Positions 22,501 through 35,160 of a DNA stretch of 64,000 nucleotides are shown here, in pieces. A program made the position numbers and the translations under genes. The stretch is taken from contig JAULBX010029488.1 in the NCBI GenBank assembly GCA_032358255.1, forward strand, positions 1-64,000. Direction: 5' to 3'. This DNA is from Heterotrichella gracilis (Eukaryota > Sar > Xanthophyceae > Tribonematales > Xanthonemataceae). Numbering within the stretch: the first letter of the stretch is position 1; every line of letters begins with the position of its first letter. The notes beneath the pieces are model-generated. The model saw nothing but the letters and a program-made list of their open reading frames with translations, ran no database searches and was not told where the DNA came from.

Positions 22501-25500
22501 AGATAGCAGCAGCAGGACATCCTCTAGGTGGGTGGGTAGGGGAGGTGGAGGAGTGGGTGGTGAGGGTGGGAGGCATCAGCCGGGAAAGCAGTGGTGGGTA
22601 GTGGATGGTGGGGCGGTGTTCAAGGCCCGCATTGAGCCTTTAAACCGCCATCACACAACACTCATACCACCACCACCACCACATCAACAGGCACAAGGCC
22701 TTGCCTTTATGCTAGTTTACATCTACAAATCAGGGAGACTAGAATTTGGACAAGTCACTGTTCCCTCCCCTAACCATTCCACCCCCCCTCCTCCCCAGAT
22801 CTCGGACACCGTGTACCCCATGTACAAGGCATTCATCGAGCCCGACCTCACCGCCGCACAGATCCGCATCTACAACACATTCAACCCATTCTCGGGCTTC
22901 ATGAACGCAACCTACATACTCAAGTCGGCCAAGACGGTCACGCGAGAGGCGGTCAAGGCGGTTATGGAGGTGTGTGCATAGGGTTTAGTAGGGTTTTGGT
23001 ATGTGGGGTTTCACTAGGAGGTTACGAGGCAGGCGGTGATGGAAGTGGGGTGCATATGCTTTCTGTGGGGTTTGGAGGGTTTTCTCCAGGTGTTGATGTA
23101 GGGTTATGGTGTATTCAAGTCGGGCAAGGAGGTCGCACTGGAGGCGGTCAAGGCGGTGATGGAGGTGGGTGGGTAGGGTTTGGTAGGGTTGTGGGGTGTG
23201 GGTTTCCACTACGAAGTTGGCTAGGACGCGTCGAGGGATGTTGTCAAGGCAGTGATGGAGGTGGCTCCTAGCTGCAGCAGGCGGCGTATCTTGGATTGGC
23301 ATCCTACACATCCGCATCTCACAGTGTACCTAGGATGTACAGAGCCGGATTTAAGATGGAATGTGAAAGATGAAGAAATGCAGCAGCAACAGCCCATGCG
23401 CCCCCGTGTGCCCTCCGGGCCGTGCCCTTGACCCCCTTGTGTGTGTGCAGGGGGACCACGTCATCTCCAAGGAAACCGAGTCATACGACATCTACCTACT
23501 GCCGCCAAATGAGGTGCGGACAGGGTTTGGGTGGTGTAGGGTCTAGAACTTGGATGATGGAATTACATTTGGAATTTTGATTCCATGTTTTCCCAGGCTT
23601 GGCTGCTGCCTGCAATGTAATAGTGGCTGCGAACCTTACAGCAAACCCTGGAGCATACCCTACAGCCTCATGCTGCCGTATCCATAGCGCCGACACAAAT
23701 GAATTAGTAAGCTTCCCTGCCCACACACCATGCACCTCACCACACACCCCCACAGACCCACAACTTATCTCTACTACCCCGCCCCCCCCCCCCCAGGACC
23801 CCGAGACCTGCCAGTCCTGGCTGCGAATGCGCAACCGCGACGGGCGCTACAACCTCATGTTTGAGGAGTGGGTTGTGGAGGGGGACTTCATCATCACGCC
23901 AAGGATACAGTTCGAGGTGGGTGGGTGGGTGTTGGTGGGTGTGGAGTGAGGCAAGGGGAAGAGGGGCGGCAGGGAGGTGGGGAATGGGATGGCAGCGCTG
24001 TTCAAGGTGGTGTGACGGGATCATGGAAGACACACGTGGTTGGCATCGTGGTGCGTGGCATGGCGGTGTGTTGGTGCACCCACTAGCAGCAGCGGCAGCA
24101 ACCCTACCCTCGCTCTCCTCCCCACTTCCCTGGGAAGGTGCTTGGCGGGCTGATGCCCCTCGTCCACATCACATCTAGACACCACCACCACCGCCACCAC
24201 CTCCCCCTTTTCATGTAGGTGAATGTGAAGGTGCTGGGCGGTCTGATGGCCCTTGGCTACACCATTGGGTCCATCATGCAGCGCACCACGGAGCAGTACT
24301 GCGACGCAAACCTGACCATTAAGTTTGACCAGATAGAGGCAATGGACAGGACCTTCATCCAGGTGGGGCGCCTATTGGCACGGGGAATCCGATGGGCTAG
24401 GGTGGAGGGTGCACCTATAGACACGGGGAATCCTGGGCTAGGGTGGATGGTGTTCCTGTGGATGAATGGTGTGAAAAGTGCAGACCTCATCCTGTCGGAT
24501 TGCCTTTGGTTAGTAAGTTACATGCATTCATTCCAGCCAGAGATGAGCAGTGCCCTTCACGCCGTGTGCCAGCTCTTTCTCTGCCTTTTGCTGACCCACG
24601 CTTTTTGCTGACCCCAACACCTGTCTTCTCCCCATGTCCAGCGCATGAAACGCGACAAGTGTGAAAACCCTAATCCTAAACACCCTTCCCCCTCAGGTCC
24701 AGGGCAATCACCGCAACAAGTGTGGGATATTTAAACCATGACCCTACCCTCCTCCTCCCCCAGGTCCAGGGCAAGAGCCGCGACCAGGTAGCTGAGGCGG
24801 CGCGCAAGCTGGGGCTGGATGGGAGCTACATACCGCACTCGTACATAGAGCTGGTGGGTGGCGGTGGTGGGTTTTGGGTTTAAGATTGAATGGGAGCTTT
24901 GTACCGCACTCGTACATTAGCTCGTGAATGGGTGGGTGGTGGCGTTATGGGGGGTATGCATGTCTTTAACCTGCTCTCTTGCATTGAGCGGGGGATGATG
25001 GCGTGGCTGGCCATGTACCTTGTGGGTGTGGGTGTGGGTGTGGTGTCGGCACTGATTGCATGCGAAATTGCTGGTCATTGCATCATGGGTCGTATGCGCG
25101 AATATAAAAAGGATGGGGAAGGTGTGGCAGGCATGCAAGACCCCCTCCCAAGCACACGCATCTGGTGATGGGCAAACGGGGGCAATACAACACTCTGTGC
25201 GTGGGAGGATGCAAACTCCCGCACCGAGCATATACAGCGGTGATGGGCAAAGGAGGTGCACCTTCAAAGTGCAGTGGTACCACTCCATCTACACTGTCAC
25301 CCGCCACAAATTGGCCTACATCCTGACCACCCACATGCCTCCACTCCCCGCAGGTCCAGCTTGAGAAGCTGACCTCCTCCTTCCAGCAGCTATCGGACGA
25401 CGTGGTGCGCAGGTTCACTGTGGGGGGGGAGGCAATCATTCACGAGGGGTCGCTGGCGCGCAGCCCCGCGTGGGGGGGGGTTGCGGGGGACGGGGCGGGC

Positions 25501-27790
25501 TTCACCGCCCCCCACCGCCAGACAGGGTTTGAGCTGGGGGATCGGCCCAGCATGGCCAGCTCAGGTGGGTTTAGGGTTTTAGGGTTTAGGCTTTGAGCTG
25601 GGGGATCGGCCCAGCATGACCAGCTCATTTGGGTGGGTTGGGGGTGGAGGGTGGGGTTGGTGTGGTGGGGTGGGTGTGATGCGGGAGATGAGCGCATGCA
25701 CAAGTTGGGTGCCTGTTGTGACTCGTGACTTGAGGGCAAATGGATTTCAACAAGCTATTGCCTGCCTTCTTAGAAAAGAAAAGAAAATAAACGCCAAAGG
25801 TGTGCGTCCATCTAAATCAGATTTTGGCCTTGTAGCAACACGTGTTCCCTTGCCTTCTTTCCATATTTCTTGCGACATTAGTACAGACCCCTAAAGGCGG
25901 GTCCATGCTGCGACCCTGGAAACCCCTGCCCCACCCTTACCCACTCCCCCCCCCCACCTGTAGCCCCCACCCGCACCCCCTCCGTCCCCAGCAGCAGCGG
26001 GCGCAACGGGCTGCTGTCAAGGCAGATGTCAGCCACATCGCTGTCCGGCAACAACCAACCCCCCCTCCTCCCCCCACCACCACCCACCACCTCCGCCCCC
26101 GCCAGTGGTTCCTTCCCCGGCGTGGGGTGGGATCGCACGCTGGCTGCCACCCACTCGGGGGTGACTAAGGTAGGGTTTGGAATAGGGTTTCGTGTTGTCC
26201 TCCTTTGTGCTACATCAGCCTCCCCACCCAGCGAGCATGGTAGTTGTCAACTTGCAGCAGATAGCAAGTTACTACGTACAGCACTGGCAGGTGCCGTGGT
26301 GGGGTGGCGATGACTTGCTGCATGTGCCTGCATGCCAAAAGTCTGTATGTTTAGGTTCTTCTATTCAACAGGAATTTTGATTTGAGATTGTGCATGCCTT
26401 ACCCTGTGAGCCGTGGCAATGCCCCTTTCTTGCATTTAGCAACCCAGACAGCCCAGAAACATCCGACCTTGCCTTTTTCCCAAATCCCCAATCCCCACAC
26501 ATAGCTAGTCCCCAACTAAGCAAAACAACCTTTTCCCACTCCCAGGTGAACGAGGCTGTGGGGCGCATGGGCGAGCAGCTGGATGCGCTGGTGGCCCAAG
26601 GGGCCCAAGGGGGGGAGCAGCGAGGGGGTCAAGGGGAGGGGATGGCGGCCACGCTGGCGGCACTGGCTCTGGGCCAACGGGGGCTGCAGGAGGGGCTGGC
26701 CAGGCTGGCGGAGCAGGTGGGTGGTGGCAGTGTGTGCGTGGTGGTGGGTGGGTGGGTGTGGAGGGGGGTGGCTGGTGTTCATGCGAGGGCTGGTCCAAGA
26801 CCCTAGGCAAGGGTTGGTAAAAGAACCCCTGTGATTTTGAACAGGGGGCAGTTATGTTGAAATTCATGACACCCCTGCCAGGTATCCACAGCCACGCATC
26901 CACCCCCCCCAGATGGTCCGGTTTCGTAACACCCCCCTTGTCTCCTACCAGGTCTCCACCTCCGCCCCCTCCGCCGCCCCCTCCGCCACCCCCCTGGACC
27001 GCGAACTCACCGAGAAGCTGCCTGCCCTCCTGGCGCAGCTAAGGGTGGCCACCGGCACCCTCAACACCCTGCCCGCCAGGCCCTACCCGGCGTCAGCGGC
27101 GGTGGCGCAACAACTCCAAAGGCTGAATGTAGAAGGTGTGTGTGGGGATGGGGGTGGGGGTGGGGGAATCCCGGGTGGCGCTTCATGGCACTGCATCAGG
27201 GCATGTGCATGGGTAGCACGAAAGGGCTGTATGGGTATGTATATGGGTACGTGCATGGGTAGCACGGAAGTGTGGTGTGGGGCGCGTTTGATTGGCCACC
27301 AAGTGCCACACTGGATACAGTGACAGGCGAGCATTGGGTGTTGGACTGGGGTGCGCCATACCCAGGCGGGCTCATCTGGCATCAAGCTGCAATGCACATC
27401 ATGTATGTGCGTGCATGGCATGGCGCGCGAGTGCGCCGTGCATCTATCGTTGGTTCAAACCTTTTGATTTGAGCAACTGCAGCCCCCACCACACACACTA
27501 TGCAGACACAACCGCCCACGCACCTTGCCCACACCCACCCACACCCATGCACCCGCCACACGTGCCACCCACCCACCACACTTGCTCATTCGCCCCCACA
27601 CACCCACGCCCCACCTACCTCCGCCCTCACCGCCCGCCCCCCCTGCCTGTGCGCAGTGTCTGAGCTGAGGCGAGAGGTGGCGGACGTGTGCGCGGCTGCT
27701 GGCGGGGGGGTGCGGGACTGGTGGCTGGTGGCGGCGGCGGCCAGCGGGATGGTGCTGGGTGCGGTGCTGGCCAGGTGGGCCTCCAGGTGA
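19509..27790 (+). CDS. TTM1/TTM2-type protein: P-loop uridine-kinase-like domain, CYTH domain, C-terminal tail anchor
   Basis: Seventeen phase-consistent exons: 19509-19610, 19951-20013, 20186-20255, 20580-20645, 20918-20988, 21567-21679, 22343-22457, 22799-22969, 23451-23513, 23797-23916, 24219-24362, 24764-24853, 25354-25564, 25964-26169, 26546-26716, 26952-27135, 27657-27790. They encode 697 residues after the missing start. Seen: GLLKDQ near the start, Walker A GASGSGKT (60-67), SMDNYND, DDPRLTDYD, VVLLEGIYAL, GGVHFDLVKRVLRDI, then the CYTH part TYILKS, YDIYLLP, WLRMRN and GGLMALGYTI, a long disordered and helical spacer, and a final hydrophobic helix (WWLVAAAASGMVLGAVLARW). This is the full architecture of Arabidopsis TTM1 and TTM2, which are tail-anchored (mitochondrial outer membrane for TTM1/2) and hydrolyse pyrophosphate in vitro. 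Residue TYILK stands where other TTMs have ExExK, as in the plant proteins. Confidence 0.93.
21486..22010 (+). repeat. 109-bp tandem array of the TTM exon 6 tail plus donor
   Basis: The 3' half of exon 6 (from GCCCATTCCGGG at 21617) with its GGTGAGA donor and an ACCCTAAACCC tail recurs at 21726, 21835 and 21944, a period of 109 bp. The copies are nearly identical over the coding part. A shorter copy of the exon start (GGCACCTGTGTCTGACTACA) lies upstream at 21490. More decayed donor-side fragments continue to about 22200. Confidence 0.9.
22985..23268 (+). repeat. Copies of the tail of TTM exon 8 in the following intron
   Basis: The exon end GGTCAAGGCGGTTATGGAGG (22951) recurs in variant form at 23026-23047, 23137-23169 and 23238-23264 (TTGTCAAGGCAGTGATGGAG). 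The copies keep the GAG/GTG junction and are followed by the TAGGGTTTGGTAGGG type of intron sequence seen after the real exon. Confidence 0.75.
24635..24930 (+). repeat. Copies of the start and the tail of TTM exon 12
   Basis: The exon start CAGGTCCAGGGCAAGAGCCG (24761) has two degraded upstream copies near 24640 and 24696. The exon tail (GGGAGCTACATACCGCACTC, 24820) has a downstream copy at 24891-24920 (GGGAGCTTTGTACCGCACTC). One exon therefore has duplicated edges on both sides. Confidence 0.75.
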
Positions 27791-29579
27791 CTGACCACCA
27801 CCACCACCGCCACCACCACCTGCCAGTGACAACAGCCACAGCATGCAGTAGCTGCAGCTGGCATCACCAGCACTGGCCTCTTGCCAACAGCAGCGGCCGG
27901 AGAGCGACCACATAACTATCAGAACCAACTGCCAGTGGCGACAGCAGCAGCGACAAGACAGCATTACCTCCACTAGCACCCACACATAAGCAGCTGGTGG
28001 GAGCACCAGGGGCTGCTATTTAGTAGTACCCCCTGTAGCACCAGTAGCATGTGCACGCAGCAAGGGGAGCGGACCAGGACAGTACCAGTAGCGGCAGCAC
28101 ACTACAAGCGTGACACCACCATAGTGGCAGCGCATAGCAGCCAGTGACGACAGCAGCAACAGCGGCAGCGCACAGCAAGCGGTAAAAACAGAAACACCAC
28201 AGATCAGCCAGGCAATCAACGGCGGATCGCGGCCGGTGACACCCCAATAAGAGCCACTGCACGTGCCACAGCAGTGCTGTTGTGACACCGCAAGCAGAGC
28301 CACAGCACTTAGCAGCAGGGCTGTTTGAAAGTACGTCTTGCTTGTTATTGTTAGTGCAGCAGAGCCATGACCTCGCGGAGCTCGCTTTCCTTTTAAATAC
28401 TGATCCAGACACAGAGGGGATGGCAATAAATGCGCGCGGTTGAACGTGGCAGGGCTCAACATCGTGGTTTCAGGGTGTTGGCCTGCTGTTTAGGGTGTCG
28501 GCAGGCTTGTGCGGGAATAGAGGCCCATCCCAGTTGCAGATTTTTATTGGTGGTTTAAGTTGATGGCAGTATTGTGGAAGTGGGTGGGAACAGTGCCAAC
28601 TGGAACTGGCAGGAGGTTGTGCACTTCATGACAGGCAAAGGCGGGGGGGGACTACAGCGTCTTCTCTGATGTTATTCACCCCACCAGACTGGCGACACCG
28701 AGTGGTTGAAATTGTGGCGTGAATGGAATACCCAGTCCAGCACATGCCGGGCTCCCCCTTGCTACCCATGCTCACTTAAGAGGAAGAGGTTTGTAAGTGA
28801 GGGTGGTTTGGTGGGGTCAACTGGCTGGTGGTGGGGCATGCTGCAGGAATGGGGGTGGGAGCGGCGGTGGCCCACCACATGTGCGGTGCCCCAGCCACTG
28901 AGGGGTCACAATTTGGTACACAAATATCTTGTCGACCGCTTCACATCCGAGAGATCCCAGGGGGGTGTAATATGAAATATCCGCACAATTCTCTGAATCT
29001 ACACCCGATTCCGTCGGTCGCCAACAAATCAATCCGGTGTCGGCCTGAATCAGATATTTATTGTCCGGGGCAGCCCGATCTTTCGTCCGAGCAATAGCAA
29101 GGTCGACCGGCAAGATCCAAGATACGCCAAATCAGGGAGTTTGGCCCCAGGGGCACTCGACCGCAAATCTGGTCCCAAATACAGGCCCGAATATGACACC
29201 AAGCAGGGTGCCCGCCACCGGATTTCGGCTGAAAACTAGCGGAATTGGAGGCCTGGGGGTCAGGATATCGTTGCACATTTGTGTCACCCCCCTGCGTAGG
29301 AGCTTTTGCAGGCACCAAAAAGTGTTGTGGTGGCAGAAAAGTCCCAAAAAGACGGGCGTTGTGTTGCAGTCGTTTGTCTCTTTTTGCAGCTCAGTTTCGA
29401 CACAAGCGTTCGTTCACTCTTCAAGCGAAACGCCGTGACTTCCATCAACGACTGTGCAGCTACCGAATTGCTATCCACACGCCTGTAGCCAGTCCAATGG
29501 CACGAATAGGACGTGGGTTATCCACGAGACGTCGCACTTGAGGCCACCACTTGAGCTTTACCTTCGTCAGCAATCCACG
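27791..29579. other. Intergenic, CAG/CAC-rich low-complexity sequence
   Basis: Between the TTM stop and the next gene. 27790-28320 is rich in CAC, CAGCAG and GCCAGTGGCG-like motifs; later sequence is ordinary. No frame resembles a known family. The region should hold the 3' end of the TTM transcript and the promoter of the ELF3-like gene. Confidence 0.5.
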
Positions 29580-32500
29580 ATGCAAGGCCAAATGCAGCAC
29601 GCAGCCCTGCCCTTCCCCATGTGGGGCCCTCCCCAGGTACGCTTCCGTTGCTCTGCTCGCTGGTGTGGTTTTGCCCTTAATGCAGCGTTATGTGGGTGCT
29701 TACGTGTACCCCTGCCTCTGCAGAACGCCGGCCCATACCTACCACAGGGCTACGGCTCCTTTGCCCCAACACAGCAGCAGGGATTCGGAACGTGGCAGCC
29801 CACGCCCGGTCCCCAGAAAACTAGCTTCCTCCAGAGTGGCGAGGATCAGGCGGCCATGGGGCGCTACCAGTCCAGTACACCTCAGCAGCAGGACATTCCT
29901 GAGGCCTACGCGAAATTCCTGAGGGAGCAGCAACACCAGCAGCAGCAGCAACAGCAGCAGAGCCAGATGTTCAGCCAGCAGTCCACGCAGCTGTCTGATG
30001 CCTTCGCAAAGCACGCCCCGGAGGCCTCCACGATGCACCTGTCGATGTCCAACGGCTCAGCCTCGCAGACGCAGGCCTACGATGCAGGCTTCATGTCGGT
30101 GTTCAACAACCCCGAGGTGTCGGCGAACTCGCTGGGGTCCTGGTCCAACATCCTCCAGTCGGGGCTGTCCAGCATGTTCAGCCGGGGCAGCAAGGGCGAT
30201 GCAGCGTTCGGCAGGGACGAGTACCTGATGAGGCTCCTGGGCAGTGGCAGGCCACCCCTACCGCCAAGCAAGCCAGCGCCACTCACCCCCACCCCACAGC
30301 GACTGGCACCGCCCTCCCACCAGCCAACCGCCTCCACCGCAACCTTCCAAGACCCCACCCAGGACGCAGCCAAGCCCTCCAGCCAGCACCCTCAGGCCAG
30401 CCAAAAGTCCTGCCAGGTCGCGCCCCTGACCCTCAGCCAGGCCGATTCCCAGGCGAAGCCGTCCGAAATCGGTGGCCCCACCGCCAACGACAGCAGCAGG
30501 AAGGACGGGGCCGCCGTGACCTCACCGGGGTCGATGCGCAACGTGCTGGGGGAGTCGTCCTTCACGCGCGTGCGCTCCGTGATCCTCAGCCAGCAGGAGA
30601 CCTTCATGGGCCAGATCTACGAGCTGCACCGCCTGGCGGGCCTCCAGCGCCACCTGGCCGCCGTGTGCGACCGCCCAGACGTGCTCCGCAAGGAGGTGGC
30701 CAGGCAGGAGTTTGAGGCCCAGCAGCAGACCCTGCTCAAGCAGCAGCACAAGATCGCAGCTGAGCAGCAGTTTGCCTGGGAGATGTACTGCAAGGGGCTG
30801 CAGGCTTCCCAGACCAGGCCGGCCTTCACCCCCCTGGCCGCCCAGGCCTCGCCGCCGCCCTTCCCTAACGCCACCAAGGCGCTCCCAAGCGCATCCCAAG
30901 CCACCCTCTCCCAGGGCCCCCACCTCCCGGGGCCGCCCTTCCGCACCGCCCGCACCCAGGCGCCACCCCAGCAGCCCTCCACCTCGGGGCGGGCGGTGGA
31001 GCTGCCCGCGCCAGCGGCAATGATGGCGCACGCCCAGGCGCCCGCCATGCCATTGGCGCCGGCGGGGCCCCAGGCGCTGCCCTTCATGTTCCCTGGGCTG
31101 CCGCCCTACCCGCCCGTGCTGGCGCCACCCGCGGGGCCCCGGCCCACACTCCAGCAGCAGCTCCAGGTGGGTGGCTGGGTAGCATGGGCTTGGGTTTGAG
31201 CGGTGCAGCTGGCCTGGCGGCTCATGTAGTGCATTCATGGTCGTTAGCTTACATATGTAGGTAGTATGCTGCTTTACCAACACACGCACCACGCGATGAG
31301 GTTCAACGCATTCCCTAGCTGCTTTGGATGCGGGTTCCATCCAACTCTTTGTTCCACTGGAACTCTTTGTTCAACTGGAACGCCACACCACACTGTAAAC
31401 ACTGTGCAGTGCCGCAAGTAATAACAACCCTCCCTTGTTTTGCAGGCTGGGTTTGACCCCCTGACAGCCTGGTACGCACAATACTATGGGCGCACCCAGG
31501 CGGGAGGCCCCGGCGGCCCCCCACCACCCATGCCGCAGCCTCCATCTGGTGCTGCCACCTCTACCGCCCCCTCCCAGTCGCAGCCGGCAGAGGAGGAGCC
31601 ACGCAGGTGAGGAGTGGGGGTGGGTGGTGCCGGTGGTGTGTGTTTCGTGGGGGGTCCCACCATGGGGTGTGGTGCTGCACTTGCCGGGAAACTGTTGAAA
31701 CCCAACTGGCGTGCAATCTCCATCGTCATCCCCGGGGGAAGGAGAGGGAGTATTATTCCTTTTGCAGCGCATTCCTGCTGCTCTGCCACCCACGCACGCG
31801 CTTTCTTTCCAGTTAGTGTCCCCAAATTGCGGCCACATCCCAGTTCATTTTCCATCATTATGGCATCATCGACATCGTTGTCCACCTCACCCCTCTGCAC
31901 CCACCTAACCCCGTCTTTCTCTCCCTCCAGGTGGTGGCAGGACCCCGAGCAGGTGTTTGGCCCCGCCTGTGTGCCCGACATGGTGGCGGTGCAGGCCGAG
32001 GCCGCAAGGCAGGCGCTGGCGGCAGCTGCAGGGGAGGTCGGCTCCAAGCAGGCACAGGTGCAGCAGCCAGACAGGTGAGGGGTCTAGGGTTAGGAGTCGA
32101 AGGGCTTAAAGTTAGGTTTAGGGTTCAGCTGCAAGCAGGTGCTGGTGCGGCTGTTGGATGGGTGCGTGTAGGTGTAAGAATGGGTGCATGTGGGTGGGTG
32201 CGCGTATGGGTGGGCGCGCGAGTGGTGGAGTTTTAGAAATGACGGCGGCTGTGGGCATCTGCATGCTTCACATTCGCGTTTTGAAGCGCGAGCAGGCACC
32301 GCTTTAGCTGAAGCTGCACCCACCGTGTGTGCGGCACTCCGCAATTTTCCCTGCTGCTGCTCATGCCAGGGCGTTTTGCCGCTGAAGCTGTTTGGACCGC
32401 TTCCTTTGCACCACACCATACCAGCCTGCCGCCCTCAGCATCTGCAACTCCCTCCCTTGCCCTTCCCTGCTCTCCCCCATACTCACCCCCCCCTTTTCCC

Positions 32501-33361
32501 AATCCCAGGCTGGCCCCGGCCCCTGTCCAACGCACTCTGAGCCACGCTGAAATGCCCATTAAGAAGCGGCGCCTGCCCCAGACCTTCTCCACCTCACCCG
32601 CCCCACAGCCCAGCACCCACCGCGCCGCACCCCTGCCCCAGCAGCCCATGCTGCACCTGGATGGGGCCGCCAAGGTGGTGGTCAAGGGGGGCGGCAGGGG
32701 GGTGAAGGAGGGGGGGTTGAAGCGCAAGGCGTCGACTACCTCCAAGGGGGTGGCGGCTGTGGAGGCCAGCCCAAACCTGTCAAGGGTGCCCAGCAGCAAG
32801 GTGAGAGAAGGATGGGTTTATCGTTGTACCACATCATTTGGAAGATGAAAAGGGGAAATTGCATTCTTGATTTAATAGCATTCTTTGGTGGAAGTAGGTG
32901 GGGTAGCTTGGTGGTGATAGAAGGTTGTGGTGGCCTGGCGCTGCCCTGCCATCAGGGTGGGTTGGCGAATGCTATGCATACTGCCTGTGGCCTGTGTGTT
33001 ACACATCAATATGGATGCTACCAGGGATTCCCCCTTGTTATATGTCCTGTTGCTGCCTCTGCATTGCCTGGATGATGGCATTCACAACGCATTGCAATTA
33101 CCCCTCTTCCTCCCCCTTCCACCAACCCCCCCTCCCCCCCTGCCCCAGCCCGCCAAGGCCCGCAAGCCCCGCCCCCCCTCCTCCCCACACGCTGAGTCAG
33201 TGGGCAGCGAGAACACCAAGAGCACCCTCCTTAAGGAGGTGACGTCAGGCACTCAGGCGCCACCACAGCGACAGCCACCCACCCAGGCACAGCCACAGCA
33301 CCCTCCGGAAGAAAAGGCTGCGGGTATTCTGCTCACATTGTTGGGTCACCAGGGCAGCTGA
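29580..33361 (+). CDS. Disordered ELF3-like protein with polyQ tract and nuclear localisation motif
   Basis: Six phase-consistent exons, 29580-29636, 29724-31166, 31446-31606, 31931-32074, 32509-32800 and 33149-33361, encode 769 residues. Most is low-complexity Pro/Gln/Ser/Ala sequence with a Q/H tract near residue 88. A structured block near residues 305-335 contains QIYELHRLAGLQRHL, which resembles the conserved 'ELHRL-KVQ' block of EARLY FLOWERING 3 and its relatives, evening-complex scaffold proteins of the plant clock. Exon 4 carries RWWQDPEQVFGP and exon 5 a basic PIKKRRLP motif suited to nuclear import. The protein ends with an AAGILLTLLGH helix. The ATG at 29580 is chosen because it opens the glutamine-rich N-terminus; an in-frame ATG at 29454 is possible. 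The assignment rests on one short block, so an unrelated disordered nuclear regulator remains possible. Confidence 0.6.
29925..29962 (+). repeat. CAG/CAA repeat coding a polyglutamine tract
   Basis: About eleven consecutive Gln/His codons (CAG, CAA and one CAC) lie in exon 2 of the ELF3-like gene. Mixed codons limit slippage. In plant ELF3 a polyQ tract sits in the prion-like, temperature-responsive region; the parallel here is inference. Confidence 0.85.
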
Positions 33362-35160
33362 AGTGGTGGTTTTTGGGGGCGAAGGTGTCAACGGAGGGTA
33401 ATGAGCAGGAGTTGGCTGTAGAGAATTCCCACCCTGGCGGCATGTCAGGGGGTTGATGGGTGGATGGGTTTTGAGGGGAGGGGAGGGGAGGGGTCTTGCC
33501 CCAATTTGGGTGTGGGTGCCCCATGTGGCGGGGGTGCGCAGGCAGCAACCCTACATGTGCACGGCGCTACCACCACCGCCACAACCCTCCCCATACCCAC
33601 ATTGAGGAGGGCGCAGGGCGCGCTGCAGCCCATGACATGAAGCAAATGCATGCAATCGTATTAGGCAAGGTGCCGCCGGCGCCCACTAGGCGCCGCTGCC
33701 CTTGCCGACTTTGTCAGTTCCGCTCTTCTTGCAATGTGTTGATATGGAGCGGGTGTGTACTTTTTGGAATTCTCGTTTTGGGTCGTGGAATCTGAAGGGG
33801 GTTTTATGCGAATGGGGCAATTTGGCACTTTTTGGAAATCTTTTTTGGACTTGTGGTGTGCCCCAAGGGGGTTTGATGTGAGGGGGCAACCTTGCCTATC
33901 GCCGCATGTGTACCCTACCGTATTGATTGAGTATTGGAATGTAGATCATTATGTATGCGCATTCGGTTACTCAGGGTCTTGACATTGGGCTTTTCTGGAA
34001 TTTGTTTTGTGGGGTGGTGCGGGGGGAAGGCGCTGCCTCAGCAAGCGCGCGTTGTTTTTCACCACACCCCGCCGCCCCAACGCATGCTTAACAGTTTGTT
34101 TGTTTGCGCTCCATCACGTGCCCACACCCGCAATTGGACCTACATAAGGGGGTGCAGGGCAGCTATACGTATGTCACTTGTTGTCGGTCCGAGCGTAGAT
34201 CGGTGCCTCCCAGGGGGACGGCACGCAGCTTTTCCCAATGAATGAAGTTTTTTGGCCTTCGTTGTTAACAATTTGTTTGTCCAAATTGGGGGAATGGCAA
34301 TCCCTGCAGCACAGGTGGGGGCGGCACATACCGTATGCTGCATTTCATCCATCTGGGGGAACTTAGGAGTAACCTTGGTGCCTTTCACCAAGCGCCACAA
34401 TGGTTACCCTGTCCCACCGGAGGCATTTCCACCCGCCTGTGCTCTCTTTTTGCCCATTCTCTTTTTTGTGCGCAACGACGTAGTGCCTTGCTTTTCCCAC
34501 TTGCTTTGCTTCAAATGTGGCACCCTCCTGGTGCACGCATATGTTCACTTTTGGACACACACTGCCCTCGCTGCACTTTAATACTATGGTATCCATTTGT
34601 GTGTGGGGGGGGGCGCATGTTCCTAGTTCGCCAATTGTTAGTGTCATCAGTGGCGAACCTCTGGGCGGTTCTGTTGGCTGCCAGTTTGCCTTGCTTTGCG
34701 TAGTTCTTTCTTGGTAGTGAGCCCCTTTTGGGCCAGGCCTCATGTCACACTTTGTTGCTGTGAGGCGTCCAGAGTAATATACATATCCTCGACAATGTGC
34801 AGAGCTGCACATCGCAAGTAAACAGCCAAATTACATCAACAACTGTGCATTGCCGAGACTGGTCTTGGACTAGCGCCGCGCAGCTAGGCTAACACTGCAT
34901 TTGTCATGCAGACCCTATGATTTATAAAGTAAGAAAACCTTTGGTCCATCGCCAAGAGTATTCCCATGAGGGGCCGCCCTGAGGAGCATCGCTGACAGCC
35001 AAGAGCCTGAGTAGCTACAAGAACCTGAACTCCAGAATTATTATAGCATTATAAACACCTGCATACAGCTGTTATTAATCATTGTCAGTGTTATAAACAA
35101 CGGGTCACGAAAATATCAAGTTAAATGACCCCATCCCATCATTGATCCCATTTCATGAGT
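33362..35160. other. Intergenic, no supported gene
   Basis: Sequence 3' of the ELF3-like gene turns gradually AT-richer. Several short frames are open but show no family pattern or splice continuity. It marks the left border of the island that carries the SAP-family relics. Confidence 0.5.

Noticed and set aside
30522-31340. Open frame of 272 codons on the minus strand opposite the ELF3-like gene
   Set aside because: It is the antisense of GC-rich coding DNA with low-complexity Arg/Gly/Leu composition; the plus strand has consistent splice phases and a conserved block.
33362-35160. Several 60-150-codon frames in both strands
   Set aside because: They overlap each other, have no conserved motifs and look compositional.
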